Below are positions 23,916 through 32,371 of a stretch of DNA of 64,000 nucleotides, one piece after another. The notes under the pieces were generated by a model. The model was not told the origin of the DNA and made no database searches. It worked only from the letters and a program-made list of their open reading frames with translations. Position numbers and translations under genes: made by a program. Source of the DNA: Flavobacteriaceae bacterium PS02293 (lineage in GTDB: Bacteria; Bacteroidota; Bacteroidia; Flavobacteriales; Weeksellaceae). The DNA lies in the NCBI GenBank assembly GCA_029960045.1, contig JASCOV010000002.1, forward strand, positions 248,001-312,000, written 5' to 3'. The number at the start of each line of letters is the position of its first letter. Position 1 is the first letter of the stretch.

Positions 23916-25094
23916 CTATTCCACTTCATTCAAAGCTTCCAAAATAATCGCACAACCTTTTCGGATTTCATCTTCGGAAATTGTCAAAGGAGGAGAAATT
24001 CTCATATATTCATTTCTGTAAAGTTGCCAGAAGACAATCAAGCCTTTTTCCATACATCTGGAAGCCACTTTCAAAGTATATTCAGGATTTCCAAGATTTA
24101 CAGCCAACATCAAACCTTTTCCATTCACATTTTTGATTTTCGGATGAACCAGCAATTCTCGGAAAAGTTTTTCTTTTTTGTCAGTTTCATCCATCAATCC
24201 ACTTTCCAGAACTTCTTTTAAAGTTGCAAGAGAAGCGGCCGCTATCAAAGGATTTCCACCAAAAGTCGTAATGTGTCCCAACTTCGGCGAATGTGAAAGG
24301 CTGGTCATAATTTCCTTAGAACTCATAAAAGCACCAACCGGAACGCCGCCGCCCATTCCTTTTCCCATCACAAGAATATCCGGAACAATCCCAAAATGCT
24401 CAAACGCAAACAATTTCCCCGTACGTCCAAAACCCGGCTGAATCTCATCAAGAATCAACAACGCACCAACTTCCTCACAACGTTTTTTCAGCTGAATGAA
24501 GTAATTGTCTTTCGGCATTATGAAACCTGCCGCTCCCTGAATAGTTTCTACAATCACGCAAGCTGTTTTCTCTGTAATTTTATCAAAGTCATTCTCATTA
24601 TTAAACTCGATGAAGTTGACCATTGGCAATAACGGACGGAATTCTCTTTTATGAACTTCATTTCCAGCCACAGAAAGTGCGCCGTGCGTATTCCCGTGAT
24701 ACGCTTCTTTGAACGCTATAATTTCTTCTCTTCCTGTGTAACGTTTTGCTAGTTTCAAACTTCCGTCAATAGCTTCTGCACCAGAGTTGACGAGGTAAGT
24801 CACTTCCAAGGATTCAGGTGTTGCTTCTGCCAAAAGTTTACAAAGTGCTACCGGTTTTTCCTGTGCATATTCGCCGTAAACCATGACGTGAAGATATTTG
24901 TCTGCTTGTTCTTTGATGGCATTCACAACTTTCGGATGCGAATGTCCCAATGTATTTGCAGAAACACCGGCTACAAAATCCAGATAAGCGATTCCGTTTT
25001 TTCCGTAGATGTAACTTCCTTCTGCTTTTTCTACTTCGAAACCTGCGGCGTAAGGTGTTGTTTGGGCTTGGTATTTAAAGAAATCCTGATTCAT
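23916..25094 (-). CDS. Class III aminotransferase (aspartate aminotransferase family)
   Basis: A 392-aa PLP-dependent fold-type I, class III enzyme related to acetylornithine/ornithine aminotransferases. Motifs are LDFVAGVSANTLGHSHPKV, VNSGAEAIDGSLKLAKRYTGR, AYHGNTHGALS, LILDEIQPGFGRTGKLFAFEHFGI, and the PLP lysine in ILVMGKGMGGGVPVGAFM near 245, followed by THTTFGGNP-like HITTFGGNPL. Substrate cannot be told from sequence; the ArgD-like motifs make an omega-amino acid plausible. A TAATTTTG promoter element (25,099-25,106) lies four bases from the ATG, implying a very short leader. Confidence 0.85.
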   Translation of the reverse strand: MNQDFFKYQAQTTPYAAGFEVEKAEGSYIYGKNGIAYLDFVAGVSANTLGHSHPKVVNAIKEQADKYLHVMVYGEYAQEKPVALCKLLAEATPESLEVTYLVNSGAEAIDGSLKLAKRYTGREEIIAFKEAYHGNTHGALSVAGNEVHKREFRPLLPMVNFIEFNNENDFDKITEKTACVIVETIQGAAGFIMPKDNYFIQLKKRCEEVGALLILDEIQPGFGRTGKLFAFEHFGIVPDILVMGKGMGGGVPVGAFMSSKEIMTSLSHSPKLGHITTFGGNPLIAAASLATLKEVLESGLMDETDKKEKLFRELLVHPKIKNVNGKGLMLAVNLGNPEYTLKVASRCMEKGLIVFWQLYRNEYMRISPPLTISEDEIRKGCAIILEALNEVE

Positions 25095-25180
25095 ATTGCA
25101 AAATTACTGCATTATATGAAAAGTGAAAACTATTTGTCTTTTGAAATTTAATTATTTATAACTAAATATCTAATTGTGAA

Positions 25181-25708
25181 CTAGCGAAAAATAAGATATG
25201 GTATTCCTATACCGATTGCTATCCCGTATGCCACATCGATCCAGAAAAATCTTAAAAGATTAAATAGGTAAATCATACCTACTAATGGAAAGGATAAAAT
25301 GGCAAGGACATTTCCCTGTTTTATTTTATGCTTTGCCTGATAAAAAACATTATTAGCATCCTGATTACTGGGAATTGCGTGCATTCCTATTGATACACCA
25401 AGCCAAATGAGAAAATAGGAAAGAGAATGTGAAAGCTCGAAGAATTGTATTGGCATATAGGCTGGTAAACAGATCATCAGACAAAACAAGGTGTTGATGA
25501 AAAACGGTCCCATAGAAATAAGAAATGTGGTTGTGAAATTGGATGTACTCTCATGCACCACGTAACCTGCAGGATTGCCTACTTTAAAATAACAGACATC
25601 AAGAACAGCAACCTTTCTTAATTTACAAAAAAACATGTGGGAAAACTCATGAACAATAATCCCTGGAAATGTTAAAATGGACATCGCTTCACCTGGTATA
25701 AAAAACAT
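25181..25708 (-). CDS. Membrane metalloprotease-like protein
   Basis: A 175-aa integral membrane protein with the zinc motif HEFSH in GIIVHEFSHMFFCK (residues 20-24), four hydrophobic segments and a second conserved block HAIPSNQDANNVF near 108. This fits the metalloprotease families related to M50/DUF3267, in which HExxH and a later Asp-containing motif bind zinc in the membrane. Target unknown. It begins five bases after the upstream zinc-ribbon/TPR gene, so the pair may act together. Confidence 0.75.
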   Translation of the reverse strand: MFFIPGEAMSILTFPGIIVHEFSHMFFCKLRKVAVLDVCYFKVGNPAGYVVHESTSNFTTTFLISMGPFFINTLFCLMICLPAYMPIQFFELSHSLSYFLIWLGVSIGMHAIPSNQDANNVFYQAKHKIKQGNVLAILSFPLVGMIYLFNLLRFFWIDVAYGIAIGIGIPYLIFR

Positions 25709-25713
25709 AGTAT

Positions 25714-26625
25714 TTAATTTTTAGTCCAACCGTTTGGAAATTGTTTAACAAAGTCTTCTCTCTCAATGAGCTTACGTGTATTAAGCCTGTATTCTATAAG
25801 ATTATAATATTCTTTACTCTCTTTTGTTTTATCATCAATTTTCCTTGCTTTTGCGAGGTATTTTTCAGCATCACTTTTATCGCTGATGTCACCTTTTTCT
25901 GCGTAAAGGCAAGAATAGGCAGACGCGACCGTGGCGAAACTCCTTGCTGCAGTGGAGTCTAAATCAAGGCTTTGTTTTGATGCATCTAAAAATCCTTTGT
26001 AGTCCCCTTTATCAAAGCTGGCACCTACTTTTGCCTGTACAATGAGATCTTCAACCTTATAATCGGGAGGAAATTTATCTTCGTACTTTTCAAATACCGC
26101 CAGCGCTGCTGTGCTTTTATCATTCATCAACAAATCGATTCCCTTATAATATTCGGAGAGCATATGCAGATCTTCAACTTCTGGAACTATTTTGCTTGCC
26201 TCATTCATAAGCAATGATCCTTTTTTGTAATCGCCTTTCTCAACAGATCGATTTGATTCTAAAATTTGATTATATGCAGTATAATATTTCCAGTTCCACA
26301 GAAAAGACCCTATGATGATAAAAACAATACTTATGAAGAATAACTTGACCCAGGATGGAAATGTTTTATTTTTTACTGTAATCTCACAGTCTTTACAAAT
26401 GGGATATGAACCTAGCTTATTTAATTCTAAGTCTAAAAAGTCTTTGTTGCAAAATGAACAGATCGTTGAGTCAAATTGCTTTTTTACCGATTTATCTTTT
26501 AATGCGTCCTTTTCAGAATATTGATTTTCAAAACAATCGTGACAATAAATTCTGCCATCAATGTTAATGGTGTCATTTATCGGTATTTCTTGGGTATTGC
26601 AAGAATTACAATTGGTTTTTATCAT
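25714..26625 (-). CDS. Zinc-ribbon and TPR-like membrane protein
   Basis: A 303-aa protein with two N-terminal zinc-binding units (CNSC...CHDC at about 5-35; CSFC...CKDC near 57-79), one membrane helix near 91-108 (VKLFFISIVFIIIGSFLW), and a C-terminal alpha-helical region with TPR-like helices (SVEKGDYKKGSLLMNEASKIV, ALAVFEKYEDKFP). The zinc ribbons should face the cytoplasm and the helical part the periplasm. Function unknown. It is tightly linked to the membrane metalloprotease gene downstream and follows ostA-like by 43 nt. Confidence 0.75.
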   Translation of the reverse strand: MIKTNCNSCNTQEIPINDTINIDGRIYCHDCFENQYSEKDALKDKSVKKQFDSTICSFCNKDFLDLELNKLGSYPICKDCEITVKNKTFPSWVKLFFISIVFIIIGSFLWNWKYYTAYNQILESNRSVEKGDYKKGSLLMNEASKIVPEVEDLHMLSEYYKGIDLLMNDKSTAALAVFEKYEDKFPPDYKVEDLIVQAKVGASFDKGDYKGFLDASKQSLDLDSTAARSFATVASAYSCLYAEKGDISDKSDAEKYLAKARKIDDKTKESKEYYNLIEYRLNTRKLIEREDFVKQFPNGWTKN

Positions 26626-26668
26626 TTTGTTATGGCTGTTTTTTCACGAATGTTTAGATGCTTTTTAA

Positions 26669-28414
26669 TTATTTCTTCACCCGAACCGGCGTCTTCGGTT
26701 TGTTCTTTTCTTCAAGTTTTTTTCGTTCGGCATCAGCTCGTTCGAAGATAGAATTATCCGATTGATAAACGATTTCTGGGTAATTTGGTGTGTCGAGGAA
26801 AATGTCACCCCATTTCTGCGGTCGGTCTTTGGTATTCCAATTGAAGTCTTTGAAAAAACGTTCATCTTTTGAGATTTTGCTCATCGGATAAGTATCTGTA
26901 TTGGCTCCGATATTACAATCTACCACCTCCAATCGACGCTCCAAAAACTCAGCGACAATCTCGCCACAAGTAGAAAGTGCCACGCCAATTCTTGTCACTT
27001 CTTTTGTCTTCTGATTGGTGTCATCAGCATAAGTAATCGCTTGTGCGTTGCCGACAGCTTTTGCGACATCAATTGCATTATCCTTGAGATAAACAATCAT
27101 GTTTTTGCTTTTGATCTGATTGAATTCGTCTTTCAAATTAAGAGAATCTGCCTTGCTGATGGCGAAAGCATTTCCAATAACACGGATAGAATCCGTGATC
27201 TCTTTTTCAGGATTACTGTACACACGGATTTCGTCACCAGTGATTTGTTTCACGCCCATCCAGAGAATTGGTTTTCTCATCAGATGCATCTCGCCATCGG
27301 TCTCGTTAAAACTTAATGAGTCTCCACGACCTTGCATATCAGTTTTGAAAATTCTTACTTTTCTGAATGCTCTCAGATAGCTTTTTTTCTTCAGGGCATT
27401 TGCAGAATCAGGTTTTTGAAATGTAATGAATTTTTCTGCGGAAAAATAGGCGGAATCTTTACTAAGAATCTTCACGGCGTAAGGTTTATCTGTAACCATC
27501 GCGGAATCTTTCTTTTCGTAGATTTCTCCGTAACCACCTTTTATAAATCGTTTTTGTTGCGGGTCATCCAGCGTTACATTTCCAGTTCCTTTTCCGAAGC
27601 CTGTGTTTCTATTGAAATATAGTTTGTCTCCAGTCAGGATTTTTCCGTTATTATGGATTCTGGAATTTTTATTGAGGAAAGATTCTCCTGTTTTGGAATT
27701 GTAACTTCCTAATTCGGTGTAAACGTAATTGATTGGATTCCTTTTATCTCTTATCGTTGTTGGTCCTGTGAAATCTGAAACTCCGGTGTTTTGGTTTTGC
27801 TTAATATTATCGCTGACGATGGTGTATTTATCAGTTTCAATATTTGATCGACCAATGAAATCGATCATTTTTGTATTAAGATAATATGTTGCAGATTTGG
27901 TGTACATTACACTTCCATCATTACTGTAAATTGTTCCACCAGTATTGAAATAAGCGGTGTTTGGGATTTTGTCGTAATAAAGTGTTTCTGTTTTGATGGT
28001 TTGTTTCGGATCAGTAAGAACTACATTTCTTCTTGCAATTCCACGTTCTGTATTACCATCGTATTCCATTTCTTCGGCAGTAATTCGGTTTCCGTCTGCA
28101 GTTGTGAGGACGACATTTCCGATTGCTTTCAGGAAGTTTTCTTTCTGATAAAAAACAACTTCATCAGCAGTTAAAACTGAACCTTGATGTTCGAATACAA
28201 CATTGCCTGAGAAAACAGGATTGCCTTCGTATCTGTCAGCTTTCACACCAAAGTTATCTGAATGTTTGTGCTGAACTTTTTTTGTGGCTTCTTTGTTTGG
28301 ATTTGGATTATTGAAAAAAGCATCTTTGACCAAACCTGTATTCTGGGTTGGCGTACCTTGTGAAAAGAGTCTTACAACAATTAAAAATAGAATAAAAAGA
28401 AAGGTTTTCTTCAT
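26669..28414 (-). CDS. OstA-like LPS transport protein
   Basis: A 581-aa exported protein (signal peptide MKKTFLFILFLIVVRLFSQ) of the OstA-like family, built of beta-jellyroll repeats like LptA and the N-terminus of LptD: repeated GNVVFEHQGSVLTADEVVFY, AIGNVVLTTADGNRITAEEMEYD, GNVTLDDPQQKRFIKG. LptA-type proteins bridge the periplasm to carry lipopolysaccharide to the outer membrane; Bacteroidota use this long form. The C-terminal tail is basic and Pro/Lys-rich. Its ATG overlaps the fur-like stop by one base. Confidence 0.85.
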   Translation of the reverse strand: MKKTFLFILFLIVVRLFSQGTPTQNTGLVKDAFFNNPNPNKEATKKVQHKHSDNFGVKADRYEGNPVFSGNVVFEHQGSVLTADEVVFYQKENFLKAIGNVVLTTADGNRITAEEMEYDGNTERGIARRNVVLTDPKQTIKTETLYYDKIPNTAYFNTGGTIYSNDGSVMYTKSATYYLNTKMIDFIGRSNIETDKYTIVSDNIKQNQNTGVSDFTGPTTIRDKRNPINYVYTELGSYNSKTGESFLNKNSRIHNNGKILTGDKLYFNRNTGFGKGTGNVTLDDPQQKRFIKGGYGEIYEKKDSAMVTDKPYAVKILSKDSAYFSAEKFITFQKPDSANALKKKSYLRAFRKVRIFKTDMQGRGDSLSFNETDGEMHLMRKPILWMGVKQITGDEIRVYSNPEKEITDSIRVIGNAFAISKADSLNLKDEFNQIKSKNMIVYLKDNAIDVAKAVGNAQAITYADDTNQKTKEVTRIGVALSTCGEIVAEFLERRLEVVDCNIGANTDTYPMSKISKDERFFKDFNWNTKDRPQKWGDIFLDTPNYPEIVYQSDNSIFERADAERKKLEEKNKPKTPVRVKK

Positions 28415-28893
28415 TAATTTTCAGACTTCTTGTGTCCGTAGAAGTACAGAGAGTGCGTATCAATACTTACACCAAATGCTTTCTCTATTGATTCTTTAAT
28501 ACCTTGAATTCTTGGATCGCAAAATTCTATAATTTCCTCAATCACTTTATCAGAATCTTCTTTATAAATCACCAAATGGTCGTGCTGCTTATCGAAATAA
28601 GATTTTTCGTAAGACGATGTGCTCAATGTTTTTTCACCGAATTGGTGCTTTCTGATCAAGCCTGCGTCCAAGAAAATCTCAATCGTATTATAGATTGTAG
28701 CCTTACTTACGTGGTATTTTTTCTGCATCATCAGAAGATAAAGATCGTCCACGTTGAAGTGATGTTCCATATTGTAAATCTCTTCCAAAATGGTGTAACG
28801 CTCCGGCGTATTGCGGAAGCCTTTATCCATAAGGTATTGTCTTAGAACATCTTTTATAGTTGCGATATTCAACTCTTTTTGTTTCGTATCCAT
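28414..28893 (-). CDS. Fur-family transcription regulator without the usual cysteines
   Basis: A 159-aa Fur-family protein: winged helix with RNTPERYTILEEIYNMEHHFNVDDLYLLM and VSKATIYNTIEIFLDAGLIRKHQFGEKT, then the dimerisation domain. The metal region reads QHDHLVIYKEDSDKVIEEIIEFCDP, so the structural CxxC that normally follows HDHL is missing, and the C-terminal LYFYGHKKSEN lacks the second Cys pair. Some HDH histidines for a regulatory metal remain. It probably responds to iron, zinc or peroxide, or has a changed role. It overlaps ostA-like by one base and has its own strong promoter. Confidence 0.88.
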   Translation of the reverse strand: MDTKQKELNIATIKDVLRQYLMDKGFRNTPERYTILEEIYNMEHHFNVDDLYLLMMQKKYHVSKATIYNTIEIFLDAGLIRKHQFGEKTLSTSSYEKSYFDKQHDHLVIYKEDSDKVIEEIIEFCDPRIQGIKESIEKAFGVSIDTHSLYFYGHKKSEN

Positions 28894-28897
28894 CTTA

Positions 28898-28931
28898 CAA
28901 AATTAGCGATTTTTTTTGTGATTAATCAAAA
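28898..28931 (-). promoter_or_regulatory. Predicted promoter of the fur-like/ostA-like genes
   Basis: On the minus strand a TTTTG (28,927-28,931) and TAATTTTG (28,898-28,905) are separated by 21 nt, a very good match to the Bacteroidota -33/-7 promoter. The -33 box overlaps the end of kup and the start codon is four bases from the -7 box. Confidence 0.6.
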
Positions 28932-30901
28932 TGCTTGCCTTCGACTCTTTCTATCTTCTCCGTTTTGATCTTCTGGTCGAGTAGTGGCGCAGATTCTACG
29001 ACCACATTGTGACTTGCAACACCGTAAGAAGTGAAATCATTGCTTCCAAGCTTTTTCACAAAATTATAGATGTTAAGAATAATTTTATCACGGATTGTCA
29101 GTAAGAAGTCATTGATGTAAACATTATCGATGATGACAAATTTCAAATCTGGTGGAATATTATGCGTTCTGAGCGACGGATGCGAACTTCTGGATGGGAT
29201 TGTTCCTTCTTCCATCATTTCCGACAAAACTTGTTGGAAATAATCGTTGATTCTTCTGTCTCTTTTGAAACCTAACAAGAAACTGATTTTATAAATTGTT
29301 CCAGGTAAAATCTCTTCTACATTATATTTGAAACTGTAAGGATCTTCTTGGTTAACGATATTCAGGATGAAATAATGGTCCGCTCTTTTAGGTTGCGCTC
29401 TGATAATGGAATAGATGATTTTTGATTCCACCTCGTCATCTCTTTTTGCGCGGCTGATAAATGCGAGATTGGTTGCGTATTTTGGAATCGTTTCATCCAG
29501 TTTCATATCTTTTATCGTGGAGATATATTTCTCAAGTTTTACGAATTTGATAAAAGTTGTTTTGATGATTCTACCGTTGTACCAAGCGTACATACAGATT
29601 CCTATGAATCCGGCAAGAAGAACAGACATCCAACCGCCGTCAAAGAATTTGATAATGTTGGCACTGAAAAATCCACCTTCTATGACGATATAAATTAAAG
29701 CGAAAAACGCAATCCATATTTTATTGGTTCTTGTTTTAAGAAACCAGAAAATTAAAAGAATTGTTGTCATCAACATTGTGACGGTAATGGAAAGTCCGTA
29801 CGCTGCTTCCATTTTACTGGATTCTTTAAAGTAAATCACGACGATGAAACAAAGTATCAATAATCCCCAGTTGATTTTCGGAATATACATTTGTCCTTTG
29901 ATTCCGGAAGGATATTCGATTTCCTGATTTGGCCAGAAGTTGAGCGACATTGCTTCCGAAAACATTGTGAAAGCACCGGTTATAACTGCTTGACTTGCAA
30001 TAATAGCTGCAGCGGTTGCCAATACAACACCTGGAATTATAAACCATTCCGGCATAATTCCGAAAAATGGATTCTTACCTGCAAAAACTTCGTGGTAATT
30101 GCTTAATAACCAAGCACCTTGGCCAAGGTAATTGAGAATCAGCATCGCTTTTACGAAAATCCAGCTTGCCTGAATATTCTTAATGCCGCAATGTCCAAGG
30201 TCAGAATACAAAGCTTCTGCTCCAGTCGTACAAAGGAAAACGGCACCTAAAATGACGATGGCACTTGGCGAATTGTATATTAATTTGATTCCGTAATAAG
30301 GATTAAAAGCTTTCAAAACGGTTGGATGTTCTATTAATTGGACAAGACCAAAACCGCCTAAAACCAAGAACCAAAGCACCATTACCGGTCCAAAGAATTT
30401 CCCGATGAAACTAGTTCCGAACTGCTGAACGACGAAAATAATGATTAAAATGAACAATGTTATCGGGACAACAGGCGGTTTGTGAGTCACAAGTTCCAAA
30501 CCTTCTATCGCAGAAATTACCGTCATAGATGGCGTAATAATACTGTCAGCGACCAATGTGGCAGCTCCAATTATCGCCACACCGTAAAGCCATTTTTTCT
30601 TAAATCTTTTAACGAGAGAGTAGAGCGACAAGATTCCGCCTTCGCCTTTGTTATCTGCTTTTAGAGCGATAATAACATATTTGATGGTCGTCTGTAAAGT
30701 AAGCGTCCAAATGATACAAGACAATGCACCTTCTATATATTCTTCCGAGATTATGCCTCCGGATTTTCCAGCATTGATGATTGCTTTCATCACGTACAAC
30801 GGCGAGGTTCCGATGTCTCCGAAAACAATTCCTAATGAAACTAAAATTCCAACGGCGGAAAGTTTTTTGAGGTCAAAATGACCACTGCTATCTTGCGACA
30901 T
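28922..30901 (-). CDS. kup: KUP-type potassium uptake transporter
   Basis: A 659-aa KUP/HAK potassium-proton symporter in the inner membrane. The N-terminal 430 residues hold about twelve membrane helices beginning with LVSLGIVFGDIGTSPLYVMKAI, the family hallmark GDIGTSPLY, and TTGAEALYSDLGHCG. A cytoplasmic C-terminal domain follows (about 455-659). Normal length. A TAAATTTG promoter-like element (30,931-30,938) lies about 30 nt before the start. Fur-like follows 28 nt downstream. Confidence 0.95.
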   Translation of the reverse strand: MSQDSSGHFDLKKLSAVGILVSLGIVFGDIGTSPLYVMKAIINAGKSGGIISEEYIEGALSCIIWTLTLQTTIKYVIIALKADNKGEGGILSLYSLVKRFKKKWLYGVAIIGAATLVADSIITPSMTVISAIEGLELVTHKPPVVPITLFILIIIFVVQQFGTSFIGKFFGPVMVLWFLVLGGFGLVQLIEHPTVLKAFNPYYGIKLIYNSPSAIVILGAVFLCTTGAEALYSDLGHCGIKNIQASWIFVKAMLILNYLGQGAWLLSNYHEVFAGKNPFFGIMPEWFIIPGVVLATAAAIIASQAVITGAFTMFSEAMSLNFWPNQEIEYPSGIKGQMYIPKINWGLLILCFIVVIYFKESSKMEAAYGLSITVTMLMTTILLIFWFLKTRTNKIWIAFFALIYIVIEGGFFSANIIKFFDGGWMSVLLAGFIGICMYAWYNGRIIKTTFIKFVKLEKYISTIKDMKLDETIPKYATNLAFISRAKRDDEVESKIIYSIIRAQPKRADHYFILNIVNQEDPYSFKYNVEEILPGTIYKISFLLGFKRDRRINDYFQQVLSEMMEEGTIPSRSSHPSLRTHNIPPDLKFVIIDNVYINDFLLTIRDKIILNIYNFVKKLGSNDFTSYGVASHNVVVESAPLLDQKIKTEKIERVEGKHFD

Positions 30902-31046
30902 AATTTAAAAATTATTGAAAAATAATTTTGCAAATTTAGATTATTTTATAGTCTTAGAGATTTTTTTGATGAAAATGTAATATTGGAGAAGTTTTTGTAA
31001 TTTATTCGATTGATTGTCAGTTAGTTGTGGGCTTTGTTTTTTATTA

Positions 31047-31340
31047 TTATAAGTAGGAAATGAAACTCCAGAATTTTCGATTTTTAAGATAATCTAAGTT
31101 TTGGTCGTTGTCATAAGCTTCTCTTTCGAAGCTGATATTTCGGTAAGCCAAGTGTGGATTTTTGTACTTCAAATATTTGAGATAGTATTCTGATAAGTAC
31201 CAAATGTAAAATGGAATAATAAGCAATTCCATTTGCTGACGGATATGAATTTTCTCGTGATTTAGTAGAATCTTGTTGTTTCGGTCTTCTTTCCTCTGAA
31301 TAAAAATGAACGGAAATAAAGTAATCCCCGAAATTTTCAT
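31047..31340 (-). CDS. Hypothetical protein with HEKIH motif, 97 aa
   Basis: A small protein with LNHEKIHIRQQMELLIIPFYIWYLSEYYLKYL: an HExxH motif followed by a hydrophobic helix, and later RNISFEREAYDND with a Glu that could complete a zinc site. This is a short flavobacterial family that looks like a minimal zinc peptidase fragment of the M56/M48 kind; activity is unproven. The start is the ATG at 31,340 (MKISGITLFPFIFI); an upstream start at 31,376 is possible. Confidence 0.65.
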   Translation of the reverse strand: MKISGITLFPFIFIQRKEDRNNKILLNHEKIHIRQQMELLIIPFYIWYLSEYYLKYLKYKNPHLAYRNISFEREAYDNDQNLDYLKNRKFWSFISYL

Positions 31341-31456
31341 ATTTTTGAGTAATCTTTGACAGATAATTATTATCATTCTGAGGAGTTAAATTTTAGATAT
31401 TAGAAATTGGATGGGAAATCTAAATTATAATGGATAAATTTGATTTGAAGACGAAT

Positions 31457-31531
31457 CTGCAGCCCGACTTGAACGGACTCTTCGAGAGCCTCAGAATGAC
31501 AAATTGGGAGTGGAAGGCGGATAAAGCTGCC
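31457..31531 (-). repeat. Dispersed repeat R1, copy 6, carrying an R3 motif
   Basis: Minus strand: GGCAGCTTTATCCGCCTTCC, ACTCCC, then an R3-type segment (TGTCATTCTGAGGCTCTCGA, 31,481-31,500), then CGTTCAAGTCGGGCTGCAG. The shortest copy in the window; R3 fills the place of the variable centre. The gap 31,377-31,590 has no gene. Confidence 0.75.
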
Positions 31532-31587
31532 ATAATAATTCTCATTAATAATCTATCAAAGATAAAAATTTTGGTACAGTTTTTTAA

Positions 31588-31764
<177 letters not shown>

Positions 31765-31771
31765 TATTACA

Positions 31772-32305
31772 ATGAAAAAATATTTCTTCATATTACTGGC
31801 AGCAGTTTCTCTGGGCGTGACTTCTTGCAGCCCTTTCCAAGTGAAATCTGACTATTCTGCAACAGCAAATTTTACCAATTACAAAACGTATTTGCTGAGA
31901 ACAGACGACCTAAAACTGAACGACATCGATAAAGACAGAGTTTTGAACGAGTTATCGAAACAACTACAGACAAAAGCGTTAACGTCTGCTCAGAATCCTG
32001 ACCTGATTGTGAATGTAAAAGTGTCTCACAAAAAAGTGCAGGACATTACCACTTCTTACGGCGGTGGATTTGGTTGGGGAAGACCTTACGGCTGGGGTGG
32101 CGGATTCGGAATGGGAAATACGTGGACGAATAATTATAACAGCGGCACAATCATCGTAGATATCATCGATGCGAAAACTCAGAAATTGGTTTGGCAGGGA
32201 ATCGGAAGTGGGCTTTCTGTAGATTCTCCAAAATCTAAACAAAAACAAATTCCGCAGATAGTTGCTGAAATTATGGCAAACTATCCTCCGCAAAAAGGGA
32301 AATAA
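31772..32305 (+). CDS. DUF4136 family lipoprotein
   Basis: A 177-aa lipoprotein: signal peptide and lipobox VTSC (Cys18) followed by SPFQVKSDYSATANFTNYKTYLL, the DUF4136 start. The middle has a Gly/Trp/Tyr-rich stretch (SYGGGFGWGRPYGWGGGFG) and the end GTIIVDIIDAKTQKLVWQGIGSG is the family signature. It is exported and membrane-anchored. Role unknown. The start at 31,772 is set by the signal peptide; the longer frame overlaps the DUF5522 gene. Confidence 0.9.
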   Translation: MKKYFFILLAAVSLGVTSCSPFQVKSDYSATANFTNYKTYLLRTDDLKLNDIDKDRVLNELSKQLQTKALTSAQNPDLIVNVKVSHKKVQDITTSYGGGFGWGRPYGWGGGFGMGNTWTNNYNSGTIIVDIIDAKTQKLVWQGIGSGLSVDSPKSKQKQIPQIVAEIMANYPPQKGK

Positions 32306-32345
32306 GATAGATGTTAGATTTTAGAATCTAGATATTAGAAAAATT

Positions 32346-32371
32346 AAACCGTCAAATTTGGCGGTTTTTTT
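32346..32371. terminator. Bidirectional terminator
   Basis: AAACCGTCAAATTTGGCGGT followed by TTTTTT (32,346-32,371) folds as AACCGTC/GGCGGTT with one G-U pair. It lies between the convergent lipoprotein and nuclease genes and its right end overlaps the nuclease stop. Confidence 0.7.

Noticed and set aside
31047-31340. Full-length M56/M48 peptidase
   Set aside because: Only about 97 residues and one HExxH-like motif are present; it is a short protein and was described as such.
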